From: Mytilus californianus
Taxonomy: Eukaryota > Mollusca > Bivalvia > Mytilida > Mytilidae
NCBI RefSeq assembly: GCF_021869535.1
Contig: NW_026262743.1
Span: forward strand, 248,001 to 312,000
Direction: 5' to 3'
Length of the DNA: 64,000 nucleotides
Shown: one piece after another, positions 46,131 to 57,940 of the stretch
How positions within the stretch are numbered: the first letter of the stretch is position 1
How the letters are laid out: the number at the start of each line of letters is the position of its first letter
Position numbers and translations under genes: made by a program
The notes under the pieces: model-generated
The model's input: only the letters and a program-made list of their open reading frames with translations
Database searches by the model: none
What the model was told of the DNA's origin: nothing

Positions 46131-47419
46131 AGCTCACCTGGCCCAAAGGGCCAAGTGAGCTTTTCTCATCACTTGTCGTCTGTCGTCGTCGTCCGTCGTC
46201 GTTAACTTTTACATAAATCTTCTCCTCTGAAACTATTGGGCCAAATTAAACCAAACTTGGCCACAATCAACATTGGTGTATCTAGTTTAAAAAATGTGTC
46301 CGGTGACCAGGCCAACCAACCAAGATGGCCACCATGGCTAAAAATAGAACATAGGGGTAAAATTTAGATTTTGGCTTATATCTCTGAAACCAAAGCATTT
46401 AGAGCAAATCTGTTCCAGGTAAAATTGTTTAACAGGTCAAGATCTATCTGCCCTGAAATTTTCAGATGAATCTTACAACCCCTTGTTGGGTTGCTGCCCC
46501 TGAATTGGTAATTTTAAGGAAATTTTGCTGTTTTTGGTTATTATCTTGAATATTATTATAGATAGAGATAAACTGTAAACAGCAATAATGTTCAGCAAAG
46601 TAAGATCTACAAGTAAGTCAACTTGACCAAAATGGTCAGTTGACCCCTTAAGGAGTTGTTGCCCTTTATAGTCAATTTTTAACCATTTTTTGTAAATTTT
46701 TGTAATCTTTTACAAAAATCTTCTCCTCTGAAACTACGAAGACAAATTTAACCAAACTTGTCCACAATTATCATTAGGGTATCTAGTTTAAAAAATGTGT
46801 CCGATGACCCCGCCCGCGAACCAAGATGGCCGACATGGCTAAAAAATAGTACATAGGGTAAAATGCAGTTTCGGCTCATATCTCTAAAACCAAAGCATTT
46901 AGAGCAAATCTGACAAGGATAAAATTGTTCATAAGGTCAAGATCTATCTGCCCTGAAATTTTCATACCAATCAGGCAACACGTTGTTGGGTTGCTGCCCC
47001 TGAATTGGTAATTTTAAGAAAATTTTGCAGCTTTTGGTTATTATCTTGAATATTATTATAGATAGAGATAAACTGTAAACAGCAATAATGTACAGCAAAG
47101 TAAGATCTACAAATAAGTCAACATGACCAAAATTGTCAATTGACCCCTGAAGGAATTATTGCCCTTTATAGTCAATTTTTACAATTTTCATAAATTTTGT
47201 AAATTTTTGTAAATTTTTACAAAATATTTTCCACTGTAACTACTAGGCCAAGTTCATTATAGATAGAGATAATTGTAAGCAGCAAGAATGTTCAGTAAAG
47301 TAAGATCTACAAACACATCACCATCACCAAAACACAATTTTGTCATGAATCCATCTGTGTCCTTTGTTTAATATGCACATAGACCAAGGTGAGCGACACA
47401 GGCTCTTTAGAGCCTCTAG
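46131..47419 (+). mobile_element. Helentron-like family 1, copy B, complete ends
   Basis: Starts AGCTCACCTG with the palindrome GGCCCAAAGGGCC. It ends AGGTGAGCGACACAGG with hairpin GGCTCTTTAGAGCC and CTCTAG, so the 3' inverted partner is subterminal. It sits between T and T of copy A, the target published for Helentrons. The interior is non-coding, with about two and a half long units. Confidence 0.8.
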
Positions 47420-48059
47420 TTTAAATTTTTGCCTATTAACTTGAAAACTATGATATTTAGAGAGAAACATTTTTTTTCCATTATGCGTTATATGATTTAA
47501 ATTATAATAGATAAATATATACTTTAAATCACAAAAATGATCAGCAAGGCAAGATTTATTAGAAAGTCAAAAGTTGCCGATATAGTTAGTAGACTGTCAC
47601 TTTTCATAGGAGTGATTGCCCTTAAATGAGGATTTTTTTTCCCTCTTTTGTGTTTTGAACAAAAATTAAAGAAGATAGAGAGAAACTAAACAGACTGAAA
47701 GATCAGTAATACAAGATAAAAAAAATAGAGATTTTTGTCATGAAGTCTGTTCTCGTCTACAATGTTGGAGAGTGTCCTTTGTTTGATATACACATAGACC
47801 AAGGTGAGTGACACAGGCTCTTTAGAGCCTCTAGTTTCAGATATACACCTGCATAAAGTTCCTTTGTTAATCAAAATTTATGACATTTATTAATTAATGT
47901 TGAAAATGTGCTTTATCATATTTAAGCAGTTGATAAGGATAATGAAAGTGTTTTATCAGTATCTTATGTTCTCGTAAGCCATTTAATTAAATTTGGTTCA
48001 AGATGTGTATTGATATCAAGGTTGATTCCCACATTTTTTTGAACTGCTATTATTCATGT

Positions 48060-49106
48060 TCAAATGGGCCATTAAGTGAAATTTTCTCATCACTTGGCGT
48101 CCGTCGTCGTCTGTTAACTTTTACCAAAATCTTCTCCTCTGAAACTGCTGGGCCAAATGTAATAAAACTTGGCCACAATCATCATTGGGGTATCTAGTTT
48201 AATAATTATGTCCGACAACCCTGCCTGCCAACCAACATGGCCGCCATGGCTAAAAATAGAACATAGGGGACAAAAGCAGTTTTTGGCTTATATCATGATC
48301 AAAAACTACAGCTGAGTTAGAGCAAAAGTGAAAGGGAGTTTAAATGATAAATGGTTCATGATCTATCTAGTATGAAATTTTCAGACAAGTTCCACAACCC
48401 ATTGTTTGGTTACTGTTGGAAATAGTTTATTTTTTTTAAATTTTACTGTTTTTGGTTTTTTTTCTTTAATATTATAATAGATATAGAGAAAGTATAAATG
48501 GCAATAAATGTTCAGCTAAGTAAGATCTCCAAATAAGTCAACATGATCAAAATAGTCAATTCACCCCTTAAGGAGTTATTGCCCTTAAAACATATTTTTT
48601 TTTTACATTTTTTGGGAAAGTCTAATTACTTTTTTCAAAAATCATCTTCTCTGAAACTACTTGGCCAAATACTTAAAAACTTTAATTGAATATTCCTTAG
48701 GGTATCTAGTTTATAGATTGTATTCGGGGATTCAATCCATTCAAAAACATGGCGGCAGTTTCTAAAAATAGAACATAGGGGTCAAATGAAGATTTTGGCT
48801 TTCATCTCAAAAACTAAAGCAGTAAGAGCAAAACTGACATAGATGAAAGTGTTAAACAGGTTTAGATCTACCTGTCAAGTAATCATCAGACCAATAGGAC
48901 AACTTATTGTTGGGTAACTGTCCAGAAATAGTAAATTTTTAGGACATATTACAGTTTTGGGCTATGTATTATCTTTGATATTATGATAGAAAGAGAGAAA
49001 GCGTAAATGACAAAATTGTTCAGCAAAGTAAGATCTACAAATAAGTAGACAAATTCCTGAAACTAAAATTAAAGGTGAGTGATATTAGGCTCTCATGAGC
49101 CTCTTG
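48060..49106 (+). mobile_element. Helentron-like family 1, copy C, diverged
   Basis: The 5' end is eroded (GGGCCATTAAGTGAAATTTT). The body matches family 1 with many changes. The 3' end AGGTGAGTGATATTAGGC with hairpin GGCTCTCATGAGCC and CTCTTG closes it. The junction with copy D is unclear. Confidence 0.6.
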
Positions 49107-49316
49107 TTGGCTTATATCTCTGAAACTAAAGCATTTAGAGTAAATCTGGCATGGCTTAAAAATGTTTATCAGGTTTAGATCTATCTACCCTGAAATTTTC
49201 AGTTCAATCAGACAACCCGTTGTAAAAATGGGTTGCTGCCCCTGAATGAGTAATTTTAAGGAAATTTTGCAGTTTTTGGTTATTTATATAATCTTGAATA
49301 TTATTATAGATAGAGA

Positions 49317-50271
49317 TAAAATTGAGAATGGAAATGGGGAATGTGTCAAAGAGACAACAACCCGACCATAGAACAGACAACAGCAGAAGGTCACCAACAG
49401 GTCCTCAATGCAGCGAGAAATTCCCGCACCCGGAGGCGTCCTTCAGCTGGCCCCTAAACAAATATATATACTAGTTCAGTGATAATGAACGCCATACTAA
49501 ACTCCAAATTGTTCACAAGAAACTAAAATTAAAAATAATACAAGACTAACAAAGGCTAGAGGCTCCTGACTTGGGACAGGCGCAAAAATGCGGCGGGGTT
49601 AAACATGTTTATGAGATCTCAACCCTCCCCCTATACCTCTAGCCAATGTAGAAAAGTAAACGCATAACAATACGCAAATTAAAATTCAGTTCAAGAGAAG
49701 TCCGAGTCTGATGTCAGAAGATGTAACCAAAGAAAATAAACAAAATGACAATAATACATAAATAACAACAGACTACTAGCAGTTAACTGACATGCCAGCT
49801 CCAGACTTCAATTAAACTGATTGAAAGATTATGTCTTCATCATATGAATATCAGGCACAATCCTTCCCGTTAGGGGTTTAGTATCATACCGTCATAACAT
49901 ATATGAGAAGAACATAACCCGTGTCATGCCAACAACTGGTTTTTAAATAAATGTGTTTAGTGCCGATGCAAAGACCCTATAAGTGAATCAATATTAACGC
50001 CAAAATATGCAATCTTTAATGACCTGACAACAGTATCGTAATTATATCCCTTCTTAATAAGTCTATTTAAAGGTTTTGTTAGCTTCAGAGGTGAATACTG
50101 ACATTTTTGTGCTTTATCATGTTTATAAAGAATATTTCCATAAAAAATTGGATGTGAAATACCTGAACGTATAAGAAGTCTGCATGTTGAGCTATATTTA
50201 CGAATGATGTCCTTATACCGATGATAAAATTTAGTAAATGTTTTGACTAGTTTGTGATATCGAAAACCCTG
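49317..50271 (-). mobile_element. 5'-truncated Naiad copy
   Basis: The reverse complement matches 22435-23379 closely: the last 100 or so RT codons, the stop, the SECIS region and the whole 3' untranslated region. It begins within family-1 sequence, and no target duplication is visible. The body around it resumes with CTGTAAACAGCA. Confidence 0.9.
49850..49895 (-). promoter_or_regulatory. SECIS core of the second Naiad copy
   Basis: On the minus strand ATGA, the AAA apical loop, the CCC/GGG mini-stem and TGAT are all preserved. Compared with 22800-22845 I see one change, T to C directly after ATGA, which leaves the helix pairs intact. Confidence 0.65.
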
Positions 50272-51689
50272 TAAACAGCAGTAATGTTCAGCAAAGTAAG
50301 ATCTACAAATAAGTCAACATGATCAAAATGGTCAATTGACAACTTAGGAGTTATTACCCTTTAAATTCAAATTTTAACCGGATTTTCGAAGGAAATATCG
50401 GTTATTAAAATGGTGACATACGGCAGGCAGCTGGGCGGATCCGGCGGTTGCCAAACAGCTTGTCAGCAGAATAACATGAAAACGCTTTAACAAATTTTTT
50501 TCAAATTTAAATATGTTGTTTCCTGGGACTTGATGAAGGTCTAGTTCAATTTTCAAGATATTAGTATACCTCCTTTGTGAGTTATCGCCATTTTTAATAT
50601 CCAAAAGTGGAATTTTAAAATATTTTACTCTTGTTATCTTTTTTATGACTAAGCATAATGTCTTATTTCACAACAAAATATTGGAGTGACAGATTTATTT
50701 GAAAATTATCTATTTCTAAGTGGTAATGATTATAAGCTATATTATTAGACATTTTGAAGTTAATTACATTATTAATTATCAATTAGATCTGGGTTATATC
50801 TTAGCATATGATATCATTGGAGTGACAGATTTATTTGAAAATTTTCTGTTTCCTGATAAGATCTGTAGGACTGTATATATTAGACATTTTGTAGATAATT
50901 AAGTCTCCCTAAACCATATATATTCTTACCCCCACCCCCTTTCAATTTGAGAATGTGCTTTTATCTTGTAAACGGTTGAGATCCCCACCCCTAAACCATA
51001 TATATTCTTGTATGGGACAATAAAACAAATCAAATGAAATATTTGGGGAGTCCCCGGGTTCACCCCCACCCCCTACTTTTTGAAAACTTGTAAACGGTCA
51101 AGATCCCAACCCTGAAACCATATATATTCTTGTATGTGACAACAAAACAAATCAAATGAAATAAAAGGCGAGTCCCCTGGGGTCACCCCCACCTCCTCCT
51201 GTTTGAGAACTTGAAAACGGTCAAGATCCCCTCCCTTAACCATATATATTCTTGTACGGGACAATAACACAAATCAAATGAAATATAGTGGAAGTCAATG
51301 GGGGTCACCCCCACCCCCTTCTTTTTGAAAACTTGTAAACGGTCAAGATCCCACCCTGAAACCATATATATTGTTGTATGGGACAATAAAACAAATCTAA
51401 TGAAATCAAGGTGAGTCCCCTGGGGTCACCCCACCCCATCCTGTTTAAGAACTTGTAAACCATCGAGATTCCCACCCCTAAACCATATATATTCTTGAAT
51501 GGGACAATAAAACAAATCAAATGATATATAGGGGAAGTCAATGGGGGTCACCCCCACCCCCCTTCTTTTTGATAACTTGTAAACCGGCGAGATCCCACCC
51601 CTAAACCATATGTATTCTTGAATAGAACAATAAAACAAATCAAATGAAATTGAGGGGGAGTCCCCTGGGGTCACCCCACCCCCTTTTTT

Positions 51690-54600
51690 AGCTCACCTGT
51701 CCCAAAGGGCCAAGTGAGCTTTTCTCATCACTTGGCGTCCGTCGTCGTCTTTAACTTTTTACATTTTGAACTTCTTCTAGAGAACCACTGAATGGAATGA
51801 AACCAAACGTGGCATGAATGTTCCTTATGAGGTGCTGACCAAGTGTTGTTACTTTGAAGCCGATCCATCATCCAAGATGGCCGCCAGCGGGGGACTTAGT
51901 TTAACATATGACCCTATGGGAAAATACATACAAATGTCTTCTTTTAGAGAACCACTGAATGGAATGAAACCAAACTTGGTATGAATGTTCCTTATGAGGT
52001 GCTGACCTAGTGTTGTTACTTTGAAGCCAATCCATCATCCAAGATGGCTGCTTGCGGGGGACTTAGTTTAACATAGGACCCTATGGGAAATACATACAAA
52101 TGTTTTCTTTTAGAGAACCACTAAATGGAATGAAACCAAACATGGCATGAATGTTCCTTATGAGGTTATGACCAAGTTTTGTTACTTTGAAGCCGATCCA
52201 TAATCCAAGATGGCCGCCAGCGGGGGACTTAGTTTAACATAGGACCCTATGGGAAATACATACAAATGTCTTCTTTTAGAGAACCACTGAATGGAATGAA
52301 ACCAAACATGGCATGAATGTTCCTTATGAGGTGCTGATCAAGTGTTGTTACTTTGAGCCGATCCATTCTCAAAAATGGCCGCCAGCGGGGGACTTTAAGT
52401 TTAACCTAGAACCCTATGAGAAATACATACAAATGTCTTCTTTTCGAGAACAACTAAATGGAATGAAACCAAACATGGCATGAATGTTCCTTATGAGGTA
52501 CTGACCAAGTGTTGTTACTTATAAGCCGATCCATCATCCAAGATGGCCGCCAGTGGGGGACTTAGTTTAACATAGGACCCTATTGGAAATACATACAAAT
52601 GTCTTCTTTTAGAGAACCACTGAATGGAATGAAACCAAACATGGCATGAATGTTCCTGATGAGGTGCTGACCAAGTGTTGTTACTTTGAAGCCGATCCAT
52701 AATCTAAGATGGCTGCCAGCGGGGGACTTAGTTTAACATAGGACCCTATGGGAAATACATACAAATGTCTTCTTTTAGAGAACCACTGAATGGAATGAAA
52801 TCAAACATGGCATGAATGTTCGTTATGAAGTGCTGATCAAGTGTTGTTACTTTGAAGCCGATCCATTATCCAAGATGGCCGCCACAGGGGGACTTAGTTT
52901 AACCTAGGACCCTATGAGAAATACATACAAATGACTTCTTTTCGAGAACCACTGAATGGAATGAAACCAAACATGGCATGAATGTTCCTTATGAGGTGCT
53001 GACCAAGGGTTGTTACTTTGAAGCCAATCCATCATCCAAGATGGCCGCCAGTGGGGGACTTAGTTTAACATAGGACCCTATGGGAAATACATACAAATAT
53101 CTTCTTTTAGAGAACCACTGAATTGAATGAAACCAAACATGGCATGAATGTTCCTGATGAGGTGCTGACCAAGTGTTGTTACTTTTAAGCCGATCCATAA
53201 TCCAAGATGGCCGCCAGCGGGGGACTTAGTTTAACATAGGACCCTATGGGAAATACATACAAATGTCTTCTTTTAGTGAACCACTGAATGGAATGAAACC
53301 AAACATGGCATGAATGTTCCTTATGAGGTGCTGACCAAGTGTTGTTACTTTGAAGCCGATCCATCATCCAAGATGGCCGCCAGCTGGGGACTTAGTTTAA
53401 CATATGACCCTATGGGAAAATACATACAAATGTCTTCTTTTAGAGAACCACTGAATGGAATGAAACCAAACTTGGTATGAATGTTCCTTATGAGGTGCTG
53501 ACCTAGTGTTGTTACTTTGAAGCCAATCCATCATCCAAGATGGCTGCTTGCGGGGGACTTAGTTTAACATAGGACCCTACGGGAAATACATACAAATGTT
53601 TTCTTTTAGAGAACCACTAAATGGAATGAAACCAAACATGGCATGAATGTTCCTTATGAGGTTATGACCAAGTTTTGTTACTTTGAAGCCGATCCATAAT
53701 CCAAGATGGCCGCCAGCGGGGGACTTAGTTTAAGATAGGACCCTATGGGAAATACATACAGATGTCTTCTTTTAGAGAACCACTGAATGGAATGAAACCA
53801 AACATGGCATGAATGTTCCTTATGAGGTGCTGATCAAGTGTTGTTACTTTGAGCCGATCCATTTTCAAAAATGGCCGCCAGCGGGGGACTTTAAGTTTAA
53901 CCTAGAACCCTATGAGAAATACATACAAATGTCTTCTTTTAAAGAACCACTGAATGGAATGAAACCAAACATGGCATGAATGTTCCTTTTGCGGTGCTGA
54001 CCAAGTGTTGTTACTTTGAAGCAGATCCATCATCGAGGATGGCTGCCAGCAGGGGACTTAGTTTAACATAGGACCCTATGGGAAATACATACAAATGTCT
54101 TCTTTTAGAGAACCACTGAATGGAATGAAATCAAACATGGCATGAATGTTCGTTATGAAGTGCTGATCAAGAGTTGTTACTTTGAAGTCGATCCATTATC
54201 CAAGATGGCCGCCACAGGGGGACTTAGTTTAACCTAGGACCCTATGAGAAATACATACAAATGTCTTCTTTTCGAGAACCACTGAATGGAATGAAACCAA
54301 ACATGGCATGAATGTTCCTTATGAGGTGCTGACCAAGGGTTGTTACTTTGAAGGCAATCCATCATCCAAGATGGCCGCCAGTGGGGGACTTAGTTTAACA
54401 TAGGACCCTATTGGAAATACATACAAATGTCTTCTTTAAGAGAACCACTGAATGGAATGAAACCAAACATGGCATGAATGTTCCTGATGAGGTGCTGACC
54501 AAGTGTTGTTACTTTTAAGCCGATCCATCATCGAGGATGGCTGCCAGCAGGGGACTTAGTTTAACATAGGACCCTATGGGAAATACATACAAATGTCATC

Positions 54601-55194
54601 TTTTAGAGAACCACTGAATGGAATGAAACCAAACATGGCATGAATGTTCCTTATGAGGTGCTGACCAAGTGTTGCTACTTTGTAGCCGATCCATCATCCA
54701 AGATGGCTGCCAATGGGGGACAATGTTTAACAAAGGACCCTATGGACAATACATACAAATGTCTTCTTTTAGAGAACCACTGAATGGAATGAAACCAAAC
54801 ATGGCATGAATGTTCCTTATGAGGTGCTGACTAAGTGTTGTTATTTTGAAGCTGATCCTTCATCCAAGATAGCCACCAGCGGGGGGATTTCCTTTAACAT
54901 AAGACCCTAAGGGAAATACATACAAATGCTTATTCTAGAGGTGCACTGAATGGAATGAAACCAAACATGGCATAAATGTTTCTTATGAGGAGCTGATGAA
55001 GTGTTGCTACTTTGTTGCCGATTTACTGTTCAAGATGGCCACCAGGATTTTTTATTAAATTACAGGGCCAATATTAAACCAAATTTGGCCTCGCTCATTA
55101 TTAGGGTATCTGTTATGATTTTAATCTATTTTTACATAATTTCCAAAACCAAAGTAGAATCAGGTGAGCAACACAGGCTCTTGAGAGCCTCTAG
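51690..55194 (+). mobile_element. Helentron-like family 1, copy E, with 166-bp array
   Basis: AGCTCACCTG and CCCAAAGGG start it; CAGGTGAGCAACACAGGCTC, the hairpin GGCTCTTGAGAGCC and CTAG end it. The interior is about twenty 166-bp units (AGAGAACCACTGAATGGAAT, CATGAATGTTCCTTATGAGG, CATCCAAGATGGCCGCCAG). A higher-order period of about 1,496 bp (nine units) is visible from 51905 to 53401. It is inserted in a T run of the satellite. Confidence 0.9.
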
Positions 55195-55445
55195 TTTTAA
55201 AACTTGTAAATGGTCAAAATCTCCACCCTGAAACCATATATATTCTTGTATGGGACAATAAAACAAATCAAATGAAATAGAAGGCGAGTCCCCCTGGGGT
55301 CACCCCACCCCCTCTTCTTTTTGATAACTTGTAAACAGTCGAGATCCCCACCCTTAAACCCAATATATATTCTTGAATGGGACAATAAAACAAATCATAT
55401 GAAATTGAGGGGGGGTCCCCTGGGGTCACCCCCACCACCTTTTTT

Positions 55446-56648
55446 AGCTCACATGGCCCAAAGGGCCAAGTGAGCTTTTCTCATCACTTGGCGTCCATCA
55501 TCCGTCGTCGTCCGTGGTCCGTTGTCGTCGTTAACTTTTTATATTTTGAACTTCTTCTAGAGAACCACTGAATGGAATGAAACCAAACATGGCATGAATG
55601 TTCCTTATGAGGTGCTGACCAAGTGTTGTTTCTTTAAAGCCGATCCATCATCCAAGATGGCCGCCAGCAGGGGACTTAGTTTAACATATGACCCTATGGG
55701 GAAATACATACAAATGTCTTCTTTTAGAGAACCACTGAATGGAATAAAACCAAACATAGCATGAATGTTCCTTATGAGGTGCTGACCAAGTGTTGTTACT
55801 TTGAAGCCGATCCATCATCCAAGATGGCCACCAGGGGGGGACTTAGTTTAACATAGGACCCTATGGGAAATACATACAAATGTCTTCTTTTAAAGAACCA
55901 CTGAATGGAATGAAACCAAACATGGCATGAATGTTCCTTTTGCGGTGCTGACCAAGTGTTGTTACTTTGAAGCAGATCCATCATCGAGGATGGCTGCCAG
56001 CAGGGGACTTAGTTTAACATAGGACCCTATGGGAAATACATACAAATGTCTTCTTTTAGAGAACCACTAAATGGAATGAAACCAAACATGGCATGAATGT
56101 TCCTTATGAAGTGCTGACCAAGTGTTGTTACTTTGAAGCCGATCCATTATCCAAGATGGCCACCAGCTTGGGACAGTGTTTAACAAAGGACCCTATGGAC
56201 AATACATACAAATGTCATCTTTTAGAGAACCACTGAATGGATTGAAACCAAACATCGCATGAATGTTCCTCATGAGGTGCTGACTAAGTGTTGTTACTTT
56301 GAAGCTAATCCTTCATCCACGATGGCCGCCAGCGGGGGGACTTCCTTTAACATAAGATCCTAATGGAAATACATACAAATGCTTCTTCTAGAGGTGCACT
56401 GAATGGAATGAAACCAAACTTGGCATAATGTTTCTAATATGAGGTGCTGATGAAGTGTTGTTACTTTGTTGCTGTTTTACTGTACAAGATGGCCACCAGG
56501 ATTTTTTATTAAATTACAGGGCCAATATTAAACGAAATTTGGCCTCACTCATTATTAGGGTATCTGTTATGATTTTAATCTATTTTAACATGATTTCCAA
56601 AACCAAAGTAGAATCAGGTGAGCGACACAGGCTCTTGAGAGCCTCTAG
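55446..56648 (+). mobile_element. Helentron-like family 1, copy F, with shorter array
   Basis: Same ends and unit family as copy E but only about five units. It is inserted at the same T-rich position of the satellite unit. The shared insertion register suggests duplication together with part of the satellite, or a preferred T|T target. Confidence 0.9.
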
Positions 56649-57916
56649 TTTTGTAAGCTTGTAAACGGTCAAGATCCCCACCCCTAAAACCATATATATT
56701 TTTGATAACATGTAAACAGGCAAGATCCAACCCCTAAACCATATGTATTCTTGAATAGAACAATAAAACAAATCAAATGAAATTGAGGGGGAGCCCCCTG
56801 GGGTCACCCCCACCCCCCTTCTTTTTAAAAACTTGTAAACGGTCAAAATCTCCACCCCGAAACCATATATATTCTTGTATGGGACAATAAAAAAAATCAA
56901 ATGAAATACAAGGTGAGTCCCCTGGGGTCACCCCACCCCTCTTCTTTTTGATAACTTGTAAACAGTCAAGATCCCCACCCTTAAACCATATATATTCTTG
57001 AATGGGACAATAAAACAAATCATATGAAATTGAGGAGGGGGGGTCCCCTGGGGTCACCCCACCCCCTTTTTTTAAAAAAAACTTGTAAACAGTCGAGATC
57101 CCCACCCTTAAAACCATATATATTCTTGTATGGGACAATAAAACAAATCAAATGAAATATAAGGCAAGTCCCCTGGGGTCACCCCCAGCCCCTCCTGTTT
57201 AAGAACTTGTAAACGGCTGAGATCCCCACCCCTTAACCATATATATTCTTGTATGGGACAATAACACAAATCAAATGAATAATAGGGGAAGTCCATGGGA
57301 GTCATCCTCACCCCCTTTCTTTTTGAAAACTTGTAAACGGTCAAGATCCCCACCCTGAAACCATATATATTCTTGTATGGGACAATAAAACAAATCAAAT
57401 GAAATATAGGGGAAGTCCATAGGGGTCACCCCCACCCCCCTTCTTTTTGATAACATGTAAACAGGCAAGATCCAACCCCTAAACCACATGTATTCTTGAA
57501 TAGAACAATAGAACAAATCAATTGAAATTGAGGGGGAGCCCCCTGGGGTCACCCCCACCCCCTTCTTTTTAAAAACTTGAAAACGGTCAAAATCTCCACC
57601 CCGAAACCATATATATTCTTGTATGAGACAATAAAACAAATCAAATGAAATAGAAGGTGAGTCCCCTGGGATCACCCCACCCCCTCTTCTTTTTGATAAC
57701 TTGTAAACGGTCAAGATCCCCACGCTGAAACCATATATATTCTTGTATGGGACCATAAAACAAATCAAATGAAATATAAGTTGAGTCCCCTTGGGGTCAC
57801 CCCACCCCCCTCCTGTTTAAGAACTTGTGAATGGTCGAGATCCCCACCCCTAAACCATATATATTTTTGTACGGGACAAAAAAAACAAATCATATGAAAT
57901 AAAGTCCCCTGGGGAT

Positions 57917-57940
57917 CCCCCCCCCCCCCCCCCCCCCCCC
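57917..57940. repeat. Poly-C run, 24 nt
   Basis: An uninterrupted C run at the position of CACCCCCACCCCC in the satellite unit. Confidence 0.9.

Larger units (their letters stand above)
44141..47834 (+). mobile_element. Helentron-like family 1, copy A (host of two nested elements)
   Basis: The 5' end TTCACCTGGCCCAAAGGGCC and the family's GCTTTTCTCATCACTTGGCG run into the family body (CTTCTCCTCTGAAACTACTG, CATGGCTAAAAATA, TTCAGCAAAGTAAGATCTAC). A family-4 element (44532-45643) and family-1 copy B (46131-47419) interrupt it. The 3' end GAGTGACACAGG with hairpin GGCTCTTTAGAGCC and CTAG is at 47800-47834. Confidence 0.75.

Noticed and set aside
51073..51674. Overlapping minus-strand frames with repeated IQEYIWFRGG peptides
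   Set aside because: They are read-through of the 115-bp satellite. The same holds for the frames at 55197-55385 and 56580-57983.
52515..53367. Repeated 60-aa minus-strand frames (SNNTWSAPHQEHSCHVWFHS)
   Set aside because: They recur at the 166-bp period of copy E and contain no start or context of a gene.
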